Made by a program: the position numbers and the translations under genes. A DNA stretch of 64,000 nucleotides from Filimonas zeae (GTDB lineage Bacteria; Bacteroidota; Bacteroidia; Chitinophagales; Chitinophagaceae). The notes below the pieces were generated by a model. It saw nothing but the letters and a program-made list of their open reading frames with translations. It was not told where the DNA came from and searched no databases. The stretch spans positions 868,001 to 932,000 of the forward strand of contig NZ_BMIB01000003.1 of assembly GCF_014641615.1 (NCBI RefSeq), written 5' to 3'. Shown here piece by piece: positions 18,701 through 27,461 of this stretch (the first letter of the stretch is position 1; the number at the start of each line of letters is the position of its first letter).

Positions 18701-19234
18701 AGCTACGCCGGCGGCGCTACCTTTTATTTTTACGCCTGCGCCTGCCAGCGGCATACCACCAGCACCCAATACCGTACCGGTTACAGGTATTTGCACAGGT
18801 TGCAACGCTGCCGGTAAAGCCTGTGGCAACGATGAAGCATGCTTCCTGTACAACATAATTGTTTTGTCTTCTATATTGAAACCAAGGGGTTGATTGCGTA
18901 ACACCAGATTCAGAAAATCAGGCAGCAGCAAATGGTTTGCCTGTAAGGATACAGGTGATGTGCCTTTTAAATCGTTTTCGTTGTAAAACACCACAAAGCC
19001 GGTTTGCTTTTCAATAGCCGTAAAAACATCTTTTAACGGTAGTTGCTTTGCAGCAAGTGTTACATGCTGCGTAATACCGGTTGCGTGTACGTGTAAAAAA
19101 GCAGCAGTTAAGAATACGAGGGTTAGTTTCATTACTAACAGCATTTTAAAAGTGAGGCTTCGGTGGGGCCGGTACCTGCATAGCAGGCGCATGCCGCTCC
19201 GGTAACCCAAAGCATTTTTTTGCATAAATTGCAT
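15758..19234 (-). CDS. SusC/RagA-family TonB-dependent transporter with STN domain
   Basis: A 1158-residue outer membrane transporter. It has an N-terminal signal region (about 1-52), then a secretin/TonB short N-terminal (STN) domain (LPLKDVFTAIEKQTGF, about 70-120) and a carboxypeptidase-regulatory-like domain (VTGTVLGAGGMPLAGAGVKI). A TonB-box-like segment (DETVVIGYGTQ) is followed by the plug (LSNINPQDIESVEVLKDASSAAIYG) and a 22-strand type barrel. The STN domain signals substrate occupancy to the FecR anti-sigma factor, matching the adjacent FecR and ECF genes. A start at the internal Met4 is equally possible. Confidence 0.94.
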   Translation of the reverse strand: MQFMQKNALGYRSGMRLLCRYRPHRSLTFKMLLVMKLTLVFLTAAFLHVHATGITQHVTLAAKQLPLKDVFTAIEKQTGFVVFYNENDLKGTSPVSLQANHLLLPDFLNLVLRNQPLGFNIEDKTIMLYRKHASSLPQALPAALQPVQIPVTGTVLGAGGMPLAGAGVKIKGSAAGVAADENGRFVIEADEKAVLLISYVGYAEQEVAVNGRASLQIVLRQQNNALDETVVIGYGTQNRRYVTGAISKVSNIKAEENITSNVFSALQGRVAGLMVKNSEGTAGAMPTFSIRGVQTTNVLSANPLIVVDGMIVDAGQSVNASNNQNFNLSNINPQDIESVEVLKDASSAAIYGARGAQGVILITTKKGKFNSKPVVNINTYYGLTSSTVGYRALNVAEYGEVFKEARNNRIKDIDLAIAGGGLTPAQITQLQNERQLVNNEINSLTMGTPAGMADNNWLNKVTPGHAVTSNVQASVAGGNQQTSYYVSFGKYAEENAVGTGKYTRYSGKLALTQKVNDWLKLVADINISKTQRANFSYPLAVALAARPDTPDSIRLNADGSYGWWFGRQNHPYGETNAASNAEDIWNYMGNFQAEIALTRDLSFRSTLSGVQNQSSLINFYSPISYNGAGFKGMNSNSGNSGLQYTFNNTFTYKLHVSKLAGDVLLGQEYYDNKKTTTAFSLTGFPVSSGLWSPGNASAYSNADIAGNRVYEENGESYFMRTNLSWNRKYLLNASLRRDASSKLPVNNRHSWFPALSAGWIVSDEAFLSSFKPLSLLKLKAGYGVTGNIRPLGYFDFANLATVNTYLGQPALSLSTVMGNPDLRWERTKQFDIGVETRWLKDQLLLSLEFYHKKTDGLITTLPLPYSTGGFTTQKVNIGTVLNKGVDIDLSYASKVRTSGGFQWNAGVVLNINQNKLLALRDSVLTYGLYYGGGPISYVKRGESIGSLLLYRSLGVDPNTGDMVYNDRNHDGIINQQDQEYITMAQPKLTGGIHGGASFKGFSLQAQMAFSIGSKIYNMADQLNRTFNIDGYGIMSNKIEWVNDRWRRPGDNSYYPRAVVGAHGAGKTTDWNTRPSTHYLFSGSYLRCTNLTASYTLPAALLKTIQVNGVRIYASVQNLFIIKDKRLKSSDPEVGLQTGIQYNTVPVPRTVAFGIDISL

Positions 19235-19347
19235 TTAGTTTGGTTATCAAATCAAAGTTTACACGACCGAGATGCCGATCAGCCAGCTACTTTACCGGGA
19301 GTGTGTTCGAGACACTCCTGGTTCTTTTTGATCATGCATTACCTATA

Positions 19348-20514
19348 TTAAGGCAGAATAACAAGTGTACGTTCTCCGTGCATACGAAAACGCAGTCCCG
19401 CTTTTTCCAGGCCTTTTATTAATCCTTCAAAACTTACATTCCTGCTAAGCTTACCGCCAAAGTGAATATCCGGCACTCCCTTTTCGTAAACAATTTCCAG
19501 GTTGTACCAGCGCGCCAGCTGACGCATTACCTGCTCAAGCGGCAGGTTGTTAAAATCAAAATAACCGTTCTTCCAGGCCATCACCTGCTCTATATCAGCC
19601 CGCTTTACTAATACCGGCTGTGTAGCTGACAAATGTATAGCCGCCTGCTCCCCCGGTTGCAGGATCATTGCTGTTTTATGATTACCTGTTTTTACACTCC
19701 CCTCTAATAAAGTAGTAGTGGTATAGCTTTCTTCGGGATAGGCATTGATATTAAAACGCGTACCCAGTACCTGTGTAAAGGAGCTGTCTTTTGACTGTAC
19801 CATGAAGGGCCGGTGAGCATCTGCCGCCACTTCAAAATAGGCCTCCCCTGTTATCTTTACTATCCGCTGAGCGCCTGTAAAAGCCGCAGGAAAAGTAACC
19901 GTACTGGCAGCATTCAGCCACACCATCGACCCATCCGGCAACACCAGATGAAACTGCCGCCCCCGCGGTGTAGATACGGTATTAAAAGCAACCGCCTCAT
20001 TTTGTGCAGCGGCAGCCTTATAATGGAGCTGTCCATTGTGCAGCCGCACCTCTGTGCCATTTTGCATGGCCACGGTACCATTACCCATGCTATCCAGCAG
20101 TATTTGTTTACCATTGGCCAATGTAAGTATAGCCCCTTGCTTTCCCGGCTGTATGTGCTGCGGAATATGCTGTGCATGGTAATGGGGTGTTTTACGGCCC
20201 GTTAGCCATATTCCTATTCCAACGGCCACCAACAGTACAGCCGCTATAGCTGACATCCTTTGCCAGAGGCGTATCCTGCGCGCAGGCGGTGCCGCTATCG
20301 CTTCCTGTAGCTTAGCCTGTATTCTGCCGTGTGTTTGTGGTAATGCCAGGTTCTGATTAAATACGCCATTATTAAGCTGATCGGTAATAATGGATTGCAG
20401 CCGCTCCATGGCAGCGGCATCTTCCATAGCGGATAATAACTCACCTGCCCGCTCTGCACTGATGGTGCCGGAGAGGTATTCATGAAGCAGTAAGGAGAAT
20501 TGGTCTTGTTCCAT
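19348..20514 (-). CDS. FecR-family anti-sigma factor
   Basis: A 388-residue inner membrane protein. The ATG at 20514 is chosen over a GTG one codon upstream. The N-terminal cytoplasmic helical region (about 1-80) binds the sigma factor. One transmembrane helix follows (MSAIAAVLLVAVGIGIWL, about 87-105), then a periplasmic FecR domain (TPRGRQFHLVLPDGSMVWLNAASTV region, about 170-270) and a C-terminal DUF4974-type secretin-like domain (about 315-388) that contacts the transporter STN domain. It sits between the ECF sigma gene (54 bp upstream) and susC (113 bp downstream). Confidence 0.93.
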   Translation of the reverse strand: MEQDQFSLLLHEYLSGTISAERAGELLSAMEDAAAMERLQSIITDQLNNGVFNQNLALPQTHGRIQAKLQEAIAAPPARRIRLWQRMSAIAAVLLVAVGIGIWLTGRKTPHYHAQHIPQHIQPGKQGAILTLANGKQILLDSMGNGTVAMQNGTEVRLHNGQLHYKAAAAQNEAVAFNTVSTPRGRQFHLVLPDGSMVWLNAASTVTFPAAFTGAQRIVKITGEAYFEVAADAHRPFMVQSKDSSFTQVLGTRFNINAYPEESYTTTTLLEGSVKTGNHKTAMILQPGEQAAIHLSATQPVLVKRADIEQVMAWKNGYFDFNNLPLEQVMRQLARWYNLEIVYEKGVPDIHFGGKLSRNVSFEGLIKGLEKAGLRFRMHGERTLVILP

Positions 20515-20568
20515 CACCTATACTGACACAGGATTTGTTGATCTGATAAGTAGCGCGCGAAAAAAAAT

Positions 20569-21180
20569 TCAGGAAGCGGTAGATGCAGCTAGTAAAATGA
20601 TGATCTGAATGGCATCTAACTGGTTCTCTGCCAGGTAAGTACGCAGAAATACCAGTGATTTGGCAAGATATTGCGACACAGTAACAGGGTGAATATCAAG
20701 AATAGCCGCAATTTCCGGGTTACTACGACCTTCTATACGGCTCATGGTAAATACCTCCCTCCGCTTTTCCGGTAGCAACTGTATGCCTTTTAGTAATAAC
20801 TGATAGGCTTCCCGGTACTCCATTTGCCTGTCGGGTACCAATAAAGTCTCCAGCAAATCCGGACTTTCCTGCTCTGCGGCCTCCCAATGCGCCAACTGAA
20901 TAAGCTTTTTACGCATAGCATTGATAATACTGTTGCGCGCCACTACGTGCAGCCAGGCCGCAAACTGCTCCACCTCACGCAGTGCGTGCCGCTTATGCCA
21001 TACATGCAAAAAAACATCCTGCGTAACCTCTTCGGCCCTTTGCGGACTGCGGGTATAGGCCAGTGCATGCAGATACACGTTTTTCCAGAAACGATCTACC
21101 AATGCAGCAAAAGCAGTTTCATTGCCGGCGGCTACCTGCAGCAGTAACTGGCCTTCATTATATGGAGAAATGGATTGCAA
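20569..21180 (-). CDS. ECF-type RNA polymerase sigma factor
   Basis: A 203-residue sigma-70 family ECF factor. Region 2 spans about 25-95 (AYTRSPQRAEEVTQDVFLHVWHKR) and region 4 about 130-185 (LPEKRREVFTMSRIEGRSNPEIAAIL with helix-turn-helix). Start choice is unusual: the frame opens with TTG at 21180, directly preceded by a TAA stop, and contains no ATG before residue 91, which would remove region 2. So TTG or another non-ATG codon must be used. It is expected to activate the susCD operon when released by FecR. Confidence 0.9.
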   Translation of the reverse strand: MQSISPYNEGQLLLQVAAGNETAFAALVDRFWKNVYLHALAYTRSPQRAEEVTQDVFLHVWHKRHALREVEQFAAWLHVVARNSIINAMRKKLIQLAHWEAAEQESPDLLETLLVPDRQMEYREAYQLLLKGIQLLPEKRREVFTMSRIEGRSNPEIAAILDIHPVTVSQYLAKSLVFLRTYLAENQLDAIQIIILLAASTAS

Positions 21181-21329
21181 TTACTGCAAAATGCAGCTTT
21201 CTGTGCTTATTTCCAATTTACTTACAAGTGCTTGTCTTTACTTGCGTAGCGGTATCTATTGCGGGCATGGTAATTTAGCTTTATCATTCCGCTTCCGGCT
21301 ATGCAATGAGGGTGATTGTGTATGTTCAC

Positions 21330-22313
21330 TTAAACAGCGCCTCTTACCCTGGGCAAAATATCATTGTTATACAGCGTGCGTAGCTGCTGCATGGTTTGCG
21401 CATCCAATGCGGGCAGTGCACTGGCTGCTACGTTGCCCTGTACCTGATCGGGCCGGGTAGCGCCGGGTATAACGGTGGTAATGGCCGGGTGGTCTAATAT
21501 CCAGCGGATGGCCTGGGTGGCCAGGTTGCCTGCGGGAAGTATGTTTTCAATTTCCTCTGCCAGTTTCACACCTTCTTTAAATGGCAGGCCGGAAAACGTT
21601 TCGCCCACATTAAAGGCATTGCCATCTGCATTATAGTTTCTATGGTCTGTAGTGCCAAAAGTAGTATCCAGGTTAAACTTGCCGGTGAGCAGGCCACTTG
21701 CCAGCGGCACACGGGCAATCAACGCTACGCCCTGCTGTTGGGCCGTGCTAAAGAAATCATCTGCCAGGTGCTGGCGGAACAGGTTGAATATAATCTGTAA
21801 CGAGGCCACATCGCTATGCGTCAGGCAAATATGGGCTTCTTCTGCGGTTTCCACACTTACACCGAAATGTTGTATCAGGCCCTCGCTTTGCAGTTTACGC
21901 AAATGATCAAACACCTCTCCTTTGCGCAATTCTTCCGTAGGTATGCAATGTAGTTGCTCCAGAAACAGCTGATCTACGCCCAGGTGTGTCAGTGAGTCTT
22001 CCACATGCCTTCTGATGGCATCGTAGGTAAAGTTTTGCGGCCAGCCGTTGGGGCTATCGTGCCGGCGGCCCAGTTTGGTAGCTACGTACAGCTTTTTATC
22101 GGTGTGTTTTAAAAAATCGCCAATAAACCGTTCACTTACGCCCATACCGTATACATCGGCCGTATCTATAAAGTTACCACCTGCATCTACATACGCCTGC
22201 AGTATGGCATGTGCGTTATCACTATCCACGTTACCCCAGTCTGCACTTCCTAATTGCCAGGTTCCCAAACCAACTTCAGAAACGGCTTCGCCTTTAAAAC
22301 TTCTGTATTTCAT
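21330..22313 (-). CDS. aldo/keto reductase
   Basis: A 327-residue cytoplasmic NADPH-dependent oxidoreductase of the aldo/keto reductase TIM-barrel family. The catalytic tetrad is visible: Asp and Tyr in FIDTADVYGMG (about 49-58), Lys in VATKLG (about 81) and His in EQLHCIP (about 122). The C-terminal cofactor loop TTVIPGATRPDQVQGN is typical. The substrate is unknown. It stands alone, divergent from the AlbA/ParA pair. Confidence 0.9.
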   Translation of the reverse strand: MKYRSFKGEAVSEVGLGTWQLGSADWGNVDSDNAHAILQAYVDAGGNFIDTADVYGMGVSERFIGDFLKHTDKKLYVATKLGRRHDSPNGWPQNFTYDAIRRHVEDSLTHLGVDQLFLEQLHCIPTEELRKGEVFDHLRKLQSEGLIQHFGVSVETAEEAHICLTHSDVASLQIIFNLFRQHLADDFFSTAQQQGVALIARVPLASGLLTGKFNLDTTFGTTDHRNYNADGNAFNVGETFSGLPFKEGVKLAEEIENILPAGNLATQAIRWILDHPAITTVIPGATRPDQVQGNVAASALPALDAQTMQQLRTLYNNDILPRVRGAV

Positions 22314-22378
22314 ACATTCCTTTTTCAGAGGCTAAGATAGGGCAAGGCAATAAAGGCGGACAAAAAGATATTATTGCG

Positions 22379-22386
22379 TAACTTTG
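22379..22386 (+). promoter_or_regulatory. candidate -7 promoter box of the AlbA/ParA pair
   Basis: Reads TAACTTTG, an exact TAnnTTTG match, 30 nt upstream of the ATG at 22417. It overlaps the alternative TTG start of the longer frame, which supports the ATG. Confidence 0.5.
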
Positions 22387-22416
22387 AGCATTAAACACAT
22401 AGACCCTGTTTATTAT

Positions 22417-23616
22417 ATGATTACAGATGAACAGCTACTTGCCTTACTTCCGCAGCTTGAAAATGAGAGGGTTGAGAAAACCATCTCAGTCAATGATACA
22501 AACAAGTTTGGTGAAGCAATTTGTTCCTTTGCAAATGATTTGGGTGCAACAGGGCAACCAGGGTATTTGATTATTGGGGTAGCTGATAATGGTACATTTG
22601 GAAATCCTAAAACAGGTGAATTAACGCCAATAACCGAACAACTGCTGCAACAGTTAATGGATTTTAGAACTGATGGCAGAATGGTGCCACCTCCTGCAAT
22701 GGTTGTTAAGAAATTTTCATTTCCGCAGGGTGATTTAGCTGTGGTAGAAGTACAACCTTCACCAGTGCCTCCGGTGCGTTTTAAAGGCAAGGTTTGTATT
22801 CGTATAGGTCAGCGAAAAGGTGTGGCAAATGAAGCAGAGGAGCGAATTCTTAGCGAGAAGCGCTCGGTATATGCTAAAACTTATGATGTACAGCCTACAT
22901 TGGGTAGCTCTTTAAGCGACCTGAGTATCGATATTTTGAAGTTAACTTACTTACCGTCTGCTATAGACCCTGAAATTCTGGCCGCCAATGGCCGGGAGTT
23001 GAAACAACAGGTTGCTTCTCTCAAATTTTACGATTTACGGTCGGACGCACCAACCAATGCCGGCATCCTGATGTTTGGAACAAATCCTCTCTTTTATCTG
23101 CCTGGCGCATATATTCAGTATGTAAAATTTAAGGGCAACGATGAAGTAAGTGATTTTGAAACCGAAGTAAGATTTGAAGGTGATTTGACTACGCAGTTAA
23201 GAGTAATTAACGATTTTGTAAAGACTCAGATAGCCAGGCGTGTTCAGCGAAAGCTGGGTGAAGATTATGAAGAAGCTTATCCTGCAAGCGCCATTCAGGA
23301 ATTGCTATACAACGCCATTGTACATAGAGACTATGAATCTAATGCGCCCATTAAATTTTATGAATTTGATGATCGGATAGAAATAACTAATCCGGGAGGC
23401 TTGTATGGTAATGCCCGGCCTGAAAATTTTCCCAATACCAATGACTACAGAAACCCTACCCTTGCGGAAGCCGTTAAAACATTAGGTTTTATAAACAGGT
23501 TTAATGTAGGGGTAAAAAGGGCAAAGGCTGCATTGCAGAAAAATGGTTCTCCGGAACCAACCTTTATTATCCATGAAGCGACCAGTTTTGGTGTAATCGT
23601 TTATAAAAAGTTGTAA
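22417..23616 (+). CDS. AlbA_2 (Schlafen-type) ATP-binding protein
   Basis: A 399-residue cytoplasmic protein. The N-terminal AlbA_2-like domain (about 1-125) carries KFGEAICSFANDLG and the GYLIIGVADNG segment, typical of the Schlafen-related nucleic acid-binding fold. A central linker follows. The C-terminal RecG-related HATPase_c_4 type domain (about 270-399) contains AIQELLYNAIVHRDY, DRIEITNPGGLYG and NPTLAEA boxes. Such proteins act as DNA-binding regulators or nucleases, often in variable or defence regions. Its stop overlaps the ParA start by one base (TAATG), implying translational coupling. The base composition is visibly more A/T-rich than that of neighbours. Confidence 0.87.
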   Translation: MITDEQLLALLPQLENERVEKTISVNDTNKFGEAICSFANDLGATGQPGYLIIGVADNGTFGNPKTGELTPITEQLLQQLMDFRTDGRMVPPPAMVVKKFSFPQGDLAVVEVQPSPVPPVRFKGKVCIRIGQRKGVANEAEERILSEKRSVYAKTYDVQPTLGSSLSDLSIDILKLTYLPSAIDPEILAANGRELKQQVASLKFYDLRSDAPTNAGILMFGTNPLFYLPGAYIQYVKFKGNDEVSDFETEVRFEGDLTTQLRVINDFVKTQIARRVQRKLGEDYEEAYPASAIQELLYNAIVHRDYESNAPIKFYEFDDRIEITNPGGLYGNARPENFPNTNDYRNPTLAEAVKTLGFINRFNVGVKRAKAALQKNGSPEPTFIIHEATSFGVIVYKKL

Positions 23617-24599
23617 TGGAAGTAATTGCTTTTTTTAATAACAAGGGAGGCGTTGGTAAAACCACTTTGGTTTACCATATAACAAATATGCTCGCGGTAA
23701 GAGGATATAGATGTCTGGCTGTTGATCTTGATCCGCAGACCAATCTCACTTCTATGTTTCTGAATGACGAACGTTTGCAGGAGATATATGATACAGAGGG
23801 AGCGCGGCCCACAATATTAGAAAGCATAAAGCCTTTGAACAGAGGTATCGGAGATATAAAGCCCGCACATATTGAGGAGATAAACGAGCAGATAGGATTA
23901 ATTCCCGGAGATCTGGAGTTGTCGTTATTTGAAGATAAATTAAGTTTCGGTTGGGGGCAGTGTGTTAACCGTGATGAGGCGGCGTTTAGAATAGTTTCCT
24001 CTTTTTACCGGATTATTAAGGAAGCCGGTGAACGTTGGCAGGCAGACTATACGATTATAGATATCGGCCCCAATTTTGGAGCAATAAACCGGGCTACGTT
24101 AATAGCAGCTGATTATGTAGTAGTACCAATGGCGGCAGACTTATTTTCCCTGCAGGGTTTAAAAAACCTGGGAAATCAGCTTGCCAAATGGAAGGAAGAA
24201 TGGCTTGATCGCTCCGGCAGAAATCCGGATCCTGATTTATTGCTACCAGCAGGAAACGTTCAACCATTGGGGTATGTAGTAATGCAGCACGGAATTAAAG
24301 AAAGGCGGCCTGTGAAATCTTATTTGAAATGGCTGAACCGGATTCCTGGTATTTTCCAGGAGTTTGTATTGAAGCGTCCGTTGGAGGTGCTACCTGCAAT
24401 TGAAGCTGATCCCTGGTGCTTATCGCAACTGAAGCATTATCATAGTTTGATTCCAATGGCCATGGAGGTACGAAAGCCTATTTTTCTATTAAAGCCTGCT
24501 GATGGCGCAATTGGAGCGCATCTGGGCGCTGTAAGAGGTAGTTATCAGGATTTTTATACACTCACCGATAATATTTTAGAGAAGATTAAGCAATTGTAA
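23616..24599 (+). CDS. ParA/MinD-family P-loop ATPase
   Basis: A 327-residue cytoplasmic ATPase. It has the deviant Walker A motif NNKGGVGKTT (about residues 8-17, with the signature Lys), switch I/Walker A' region LAVDLDPQTNLTSMF, and Walker B TIIDIGPNFG. ParA proteins dimerise on ATP and bind DNA or membranes to position cargo. No ParB or centromere-like repeat is nearby, so plasmid or chromosome partition is unlikely. It forms a translationally coupled pair with the AlbA-type protein and has the same A/T-richer composition, suggesting joint acquisition. Confidence 0.9.
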   Translation: MEVIAFFNNKGGVGKTTLVYHITNMLAVRGYRCLAVDLDPQTNLTSMFLNDERLQEIYDTEGARPTILESIKPLNRGIGDIKPAHIEEINEQIGLIPGDLELSLFEDKLSFGWGQCVNRDEAAFRIVSSFYRIIKEAGERWQADYTIIDIGPNFGAINRATLIAADYVVVPMAADLFSLQGLKNLGNQLAKWKEEWLDRSGRNPDPDLLLPAGNVQPLGYVVMQHGIKERRPVKSYLKWLNRIPGIFQEFVLKRPLEVLPAIEADPWCLSQLKHYHSLIPMAMEVRKPIFLLKPADGAIGAHLGAVRGSYQDFYTLTDNILEKIKQL

Positions 24600-24655
24600 A
24601 AGCAATTCTATCTACTTTCTATCCATCAGAATAGCTTTGCGAACCGTTGCAGCTA

Positions 24656-25459
24656 TTAAAGTGTTGCTGCCGGCTTTTTCTCAGCCGTTTCCACCACCTC
24701 ATCATGCTCCCGAATCAGCAATTGGTTTACCCCGGCGCCTGTTTTTACAAACTCAAACGTAAGATCGCGGTCTTTGGAAAAGAACAGGTTTTCATTCTCT
24801 GCATACAGTGGATAAGACTTATCCCGTACAAGCATATACAGTACATTGCTGCCTGCTGTTATGGTGATGGTACTTTGCGGCCCAACATAGGAACCCACAT
24901 ACGCTTTCAATACATTGTCAGGAACAGACACCGCCACACGCTTGTTTACATAGGTAGCAGGCCCATGATCGTAACTGAACACCCTTGCCATGTGCCATCT
25001 GCCGTTTGTTCTGCGCCATACGTTAGAAAAAATGGCATGCCCATCCAGAAACTCTTTCTTCCCCGTTTTAGTAATATAAAATACATGCTCACCGCTAATG
25101 ATGGCGCCATATACTTCCTTATTCTTCCTTAAAGGATATACCTTAACAGTGCCTGTTACCGCTTCTCTTCTCAGATTAAAGTCCCTGGTGCCGCTGCACA
25201 TTCCGGAGCCCATGGAAGTCATCAGTGCTGGCAAGCCCACGGTAAGGCCGCCTTTATCATGATAAAATTCCACATCTTCCGAAAAGATGCGGCCCATGGC
25301 TGCGGTGTCGCAGCTATTGTAAGCCTGCCAGAAAAGGCTATCCTGGTGCTGGATGATGGCAGCAATTTCCGCATCTGTTTCCTGGGCAAACGCATGTATA
25401 CCAGTTGACAAAAACAGACTTAACAGCAAGCAGTGTAGTAGCAGCGTATTCTTTTTCAT
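24656..25459 (-). CDS. secreted NTF2/SnoaL-like (DUF4440) protein
   Basis: A 267-residue exported protein. The signal peptide ends in AFAQ (about residue 26). The NTF2-like domain (about 30-165) contains DSLFWQAYNSCDTAAMGRIFSEDVEFYHD and ends with NGRWHMARVFSYDHG, the usual pattern of DUF4440 proteins. About 90 further residues form a second beta-rich segment resembling the C-terminal domain found on some serine-hydrolase-like proteins (NVLKAYVGSYVG). It probably binds a small ligand outside the cytoplasm. No operon partner is evident. Confidence 0.8.
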   Translation of the reverse strand: MKKNTLLLHCLLLSLFLSTGIHAFAQETDAEIAAIIQHQDSLFWQAYNSCDTAAMGRIFSEDVEFYHDKGGLTVGLPALMTSMGSGMCSGTRDFNLRREAVTGTVKVYPLRKNKEVYGAIISGEHVFYITKTGKKEFLDGHAIFSNVWRRTNGRWHMARVFSYDHGPATYVNKRVAVSVPDNVLKAYVGSYVGPQSTITITAGSNVLYMLVRDKSYPLYAENENLFFSKDRDLTFEFVKTGAGVNQLLIREHDEVVETAEKKPAATL

Positions 25460-25565
25460 AGGTACAAGTTTGAAAAAAATAACACGCGGGCGTGAGCTTT
25501 CCGCTACAAGGTCGTATGCAGGGATAAAAGGAGGCTGTTATGGATAAATATTTTCCGGCATCCTG

Positions 25566-27440
25566 TTATTTTTCCACCGGTCTGTCTACTATCCGGTCAA
25601 AACCAAGGCCGCTGCTACCCTCTCCGCGGCCGGTGGTTTTGCGTACGCCGTACCATACAAATACACGACCATCTGTCCAACGCGTGCGCTGGAACGATTG
25701 GGTTACCCTTACGCCTGCGCGCGGCACTTCTGCTTCCTGTATAAAGTAAGGCAGTTTGTCTTTCAGGCCTGGTTGCAACAGCGCGGTGCGGGGCCTTATT
25801 TTATCTGGTTTGGCCGTATCGCCTTCCAGTATACGTGGCATGGCAGCACGTTGCAGCTGCACTTCCTGGTGGCTGCCTGCTGTATGGGCGGGTACAAAAG
25901 GTATCCAGTTTTCGGGTATCGTGTTCATTACCTGGTAACGTATACGGGCTGCTTCGTCTCCATCTGTAACAGGTGCCGGTGTAACTACCGGGCCTACGGC
26001 ATCGGTTACCAGTTTTTGTAAAAAGCCGTGGAATTCACCGGCGGTTTCGGCGCCCCGTTTGCTATAACCCGAAGGCAGCGGCACCACGGTTTCTACTGCC
26101 CATACCATGTTGGCCATTTCATCTCTTATCAGTACTATTTCTTCGGTGGGTTTGCCTTCCTGTATTTTGGCTACCGAAGGCAGCAATAACAAATCGGTAT
26201 CGGCAGCTACAGGAGTATCGCTGTCTACTTTCAGAGAAAACATGTTCCAGCGCTGCCAGTCATTATCATCTCCTCTGCCGGCAGCTTCTATCCAGAAGGT
26301 TTCGCCAAACGAATTGGTAACGGTAAGGCCTTTAATGGTGGTTAAAGAACCTACGGGTAAACGGTAAGGTATCAGGTACCAGTCGTTGGCGTATACCAGG
26401 CCAAATTCTACCAGCAGCAGTTTGGCCAGGTCGGTGGTATCGGGGGTAATATAACTGAAATTGGTTTTGCCATCTTCAAAGGCCCACCAGCGGGTATTGG
26501 GCATACCATCAAATACTACCGGTGCGGGAATCATGGACTGTGTATTTACTACCGGTGGCGGCGGGGCCGGGTTACCGGGCAGTTGGTCCAGCGCAGGCAC
26601 GTTGCGGTTGATATCTACATTATACCAGTCTAAATGCCCGTGATAATATTCTTCTGCATGCATTACCTTTTCGCCGGCAGGTGTACCGGCGGCAATGGCA
26701 AACTGGTATTCCAGCTGCTGTGGCTGCCAGGCGTTGTTGGCGGCATCGGCTGGCTGGTAAAACAGGTCTTTATACCAGGCGGTAAACGTGGCCTCTATTT
26801 CATCAAAGGTACCTGTATCGGCGGGCAGCGGAAAATCAGGCAGGTTGTAATAATGGGTGGCAGCGGTAAAGTCAGCGTACAGTCGCGCACCATCTACCAT
26901 GCGGCCTGCCACGGCGGCAAATTGTTGCCACACTTCGGCATGGGCACAAATGGTAGCACCGCTTTCATCGGGTATGGGCTGCTGAATACCGTAATGATCG
27001 AGAAAGAACTGCCGGGTGGCTGCCAGTACCCCTTTGTTTTTCAGCAGCTGTATCCAGCGCCGGCCCATTACCAGGCGCAGATCCAGCGATATATCCTGTT
27101 CCAGGGTGCTGAAAGGCAGTGGCCTTTGTTCTACCAGTGCTTCAAAAGGCACTTCTTTATCAAAAGGCTGTACCGGCTGGCTGCCGGCCTGGTATTTATT
27201 TACGGTTGCCGTACTGGTGCTTATTTTACAGGTAACGGGCGAACCGGCATCGTCGCCGGCAAACTCGCCCATCTGCCATTGTTTGGTAAGCATCCATAGG
27301 GCATCGCGTACTTCGGCTTTCAGCGCGCGGTCAAATTTATTGCTGCGGGGTCTGCCTTCCAGCCTGCTCCACGCAAGGGTTATGGGAAAGGCCTGTGCTT
27401 TATTTATCTCTATCAGTTTGCTTTCTACTGGTACTAACAT
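25566..27440 (-). CDS. large hypothetical protein, last gene of the tyrosinase operon
   Basis: A 624-residue protein with no signal peptide, membrane segment or lipobox. The N-terminus has a conserved-looking block (EVRDALWMLTKQWQMGEFAGDDAGSP split around residue 50) that I believe recurs in uncharacterised proteins of several phyla. Later parts are Trp- and Tyr-rich, and two proline-rich loops are present (near 295). The C-terminus reads VFVWYGVRKTTGRGEG. I assign no function. It follows the 1870-residue protein gene by 21 bp, and no other gene follows closely, so it ends the eight-gene run. Confidence 0.8.
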   Translation of the reverse strand: MLVPVESKLIEINKAQAFPITLAWSRLEGRPRSNKFDRALKAEVRDALWMLTKQWQMGEFAGDDAGSPVTCKISTSTATVNKYQAGSQPVQPFDKEVPFEALVEQRPLPFSTLEQDISLDLRLVMGRRWIQLLKNKGVLAATRQFFLDHYGIQQPIPDESGATICAHAEVWQQFAAVAGRMVDGARLYADFTAATHYYNLPDFPLPADTGTFDEIEATFTAWYKDLFYQPADAANNAWQPQQLEYQFAIAAGTPAGEKVMHAEEYYHGHLDWYNVDINRNVPALDQLPGNPAPPPPVVNTQSMIPAPVVFDGMPNTRWWAFEDGKTNFSYITPDTTDLAKLLLVEFGLVYANDWYLIPYRLPVGSLTTIKGLTVTNSFGETFWIEAAGRGDDNDWQRWNMFSLKVDSDTPVAADTDLLLLPSVAKIQEGKPTEEIVLIRDEMANMVWAVETVVPLPSGYSKRGAETAGEFHGFLQKLVTDAVGPVVTPAPVTDGDEAARIRYQVMNTIPENWIPFVPAHTAGSHQEVQLQRAAMPRILEGDTAKPDKIRPRTALLQPGLKDKLPYFIQEAEVPRAGVRVTQSFQRTRWTDGRVFVWYGVRKTTGRGEGSSGLGFDRIVDRPVEK

Positions 27441-27461
27441 GGCGTTGTTGTTTAGGCATAT

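Noticed and set aside
23616..24599. Chromosome or plasmid partition operon
   Set aside because: No ParB gene or parS-like repeats lie nearby and the upstream partner is an AlbA-type protein.
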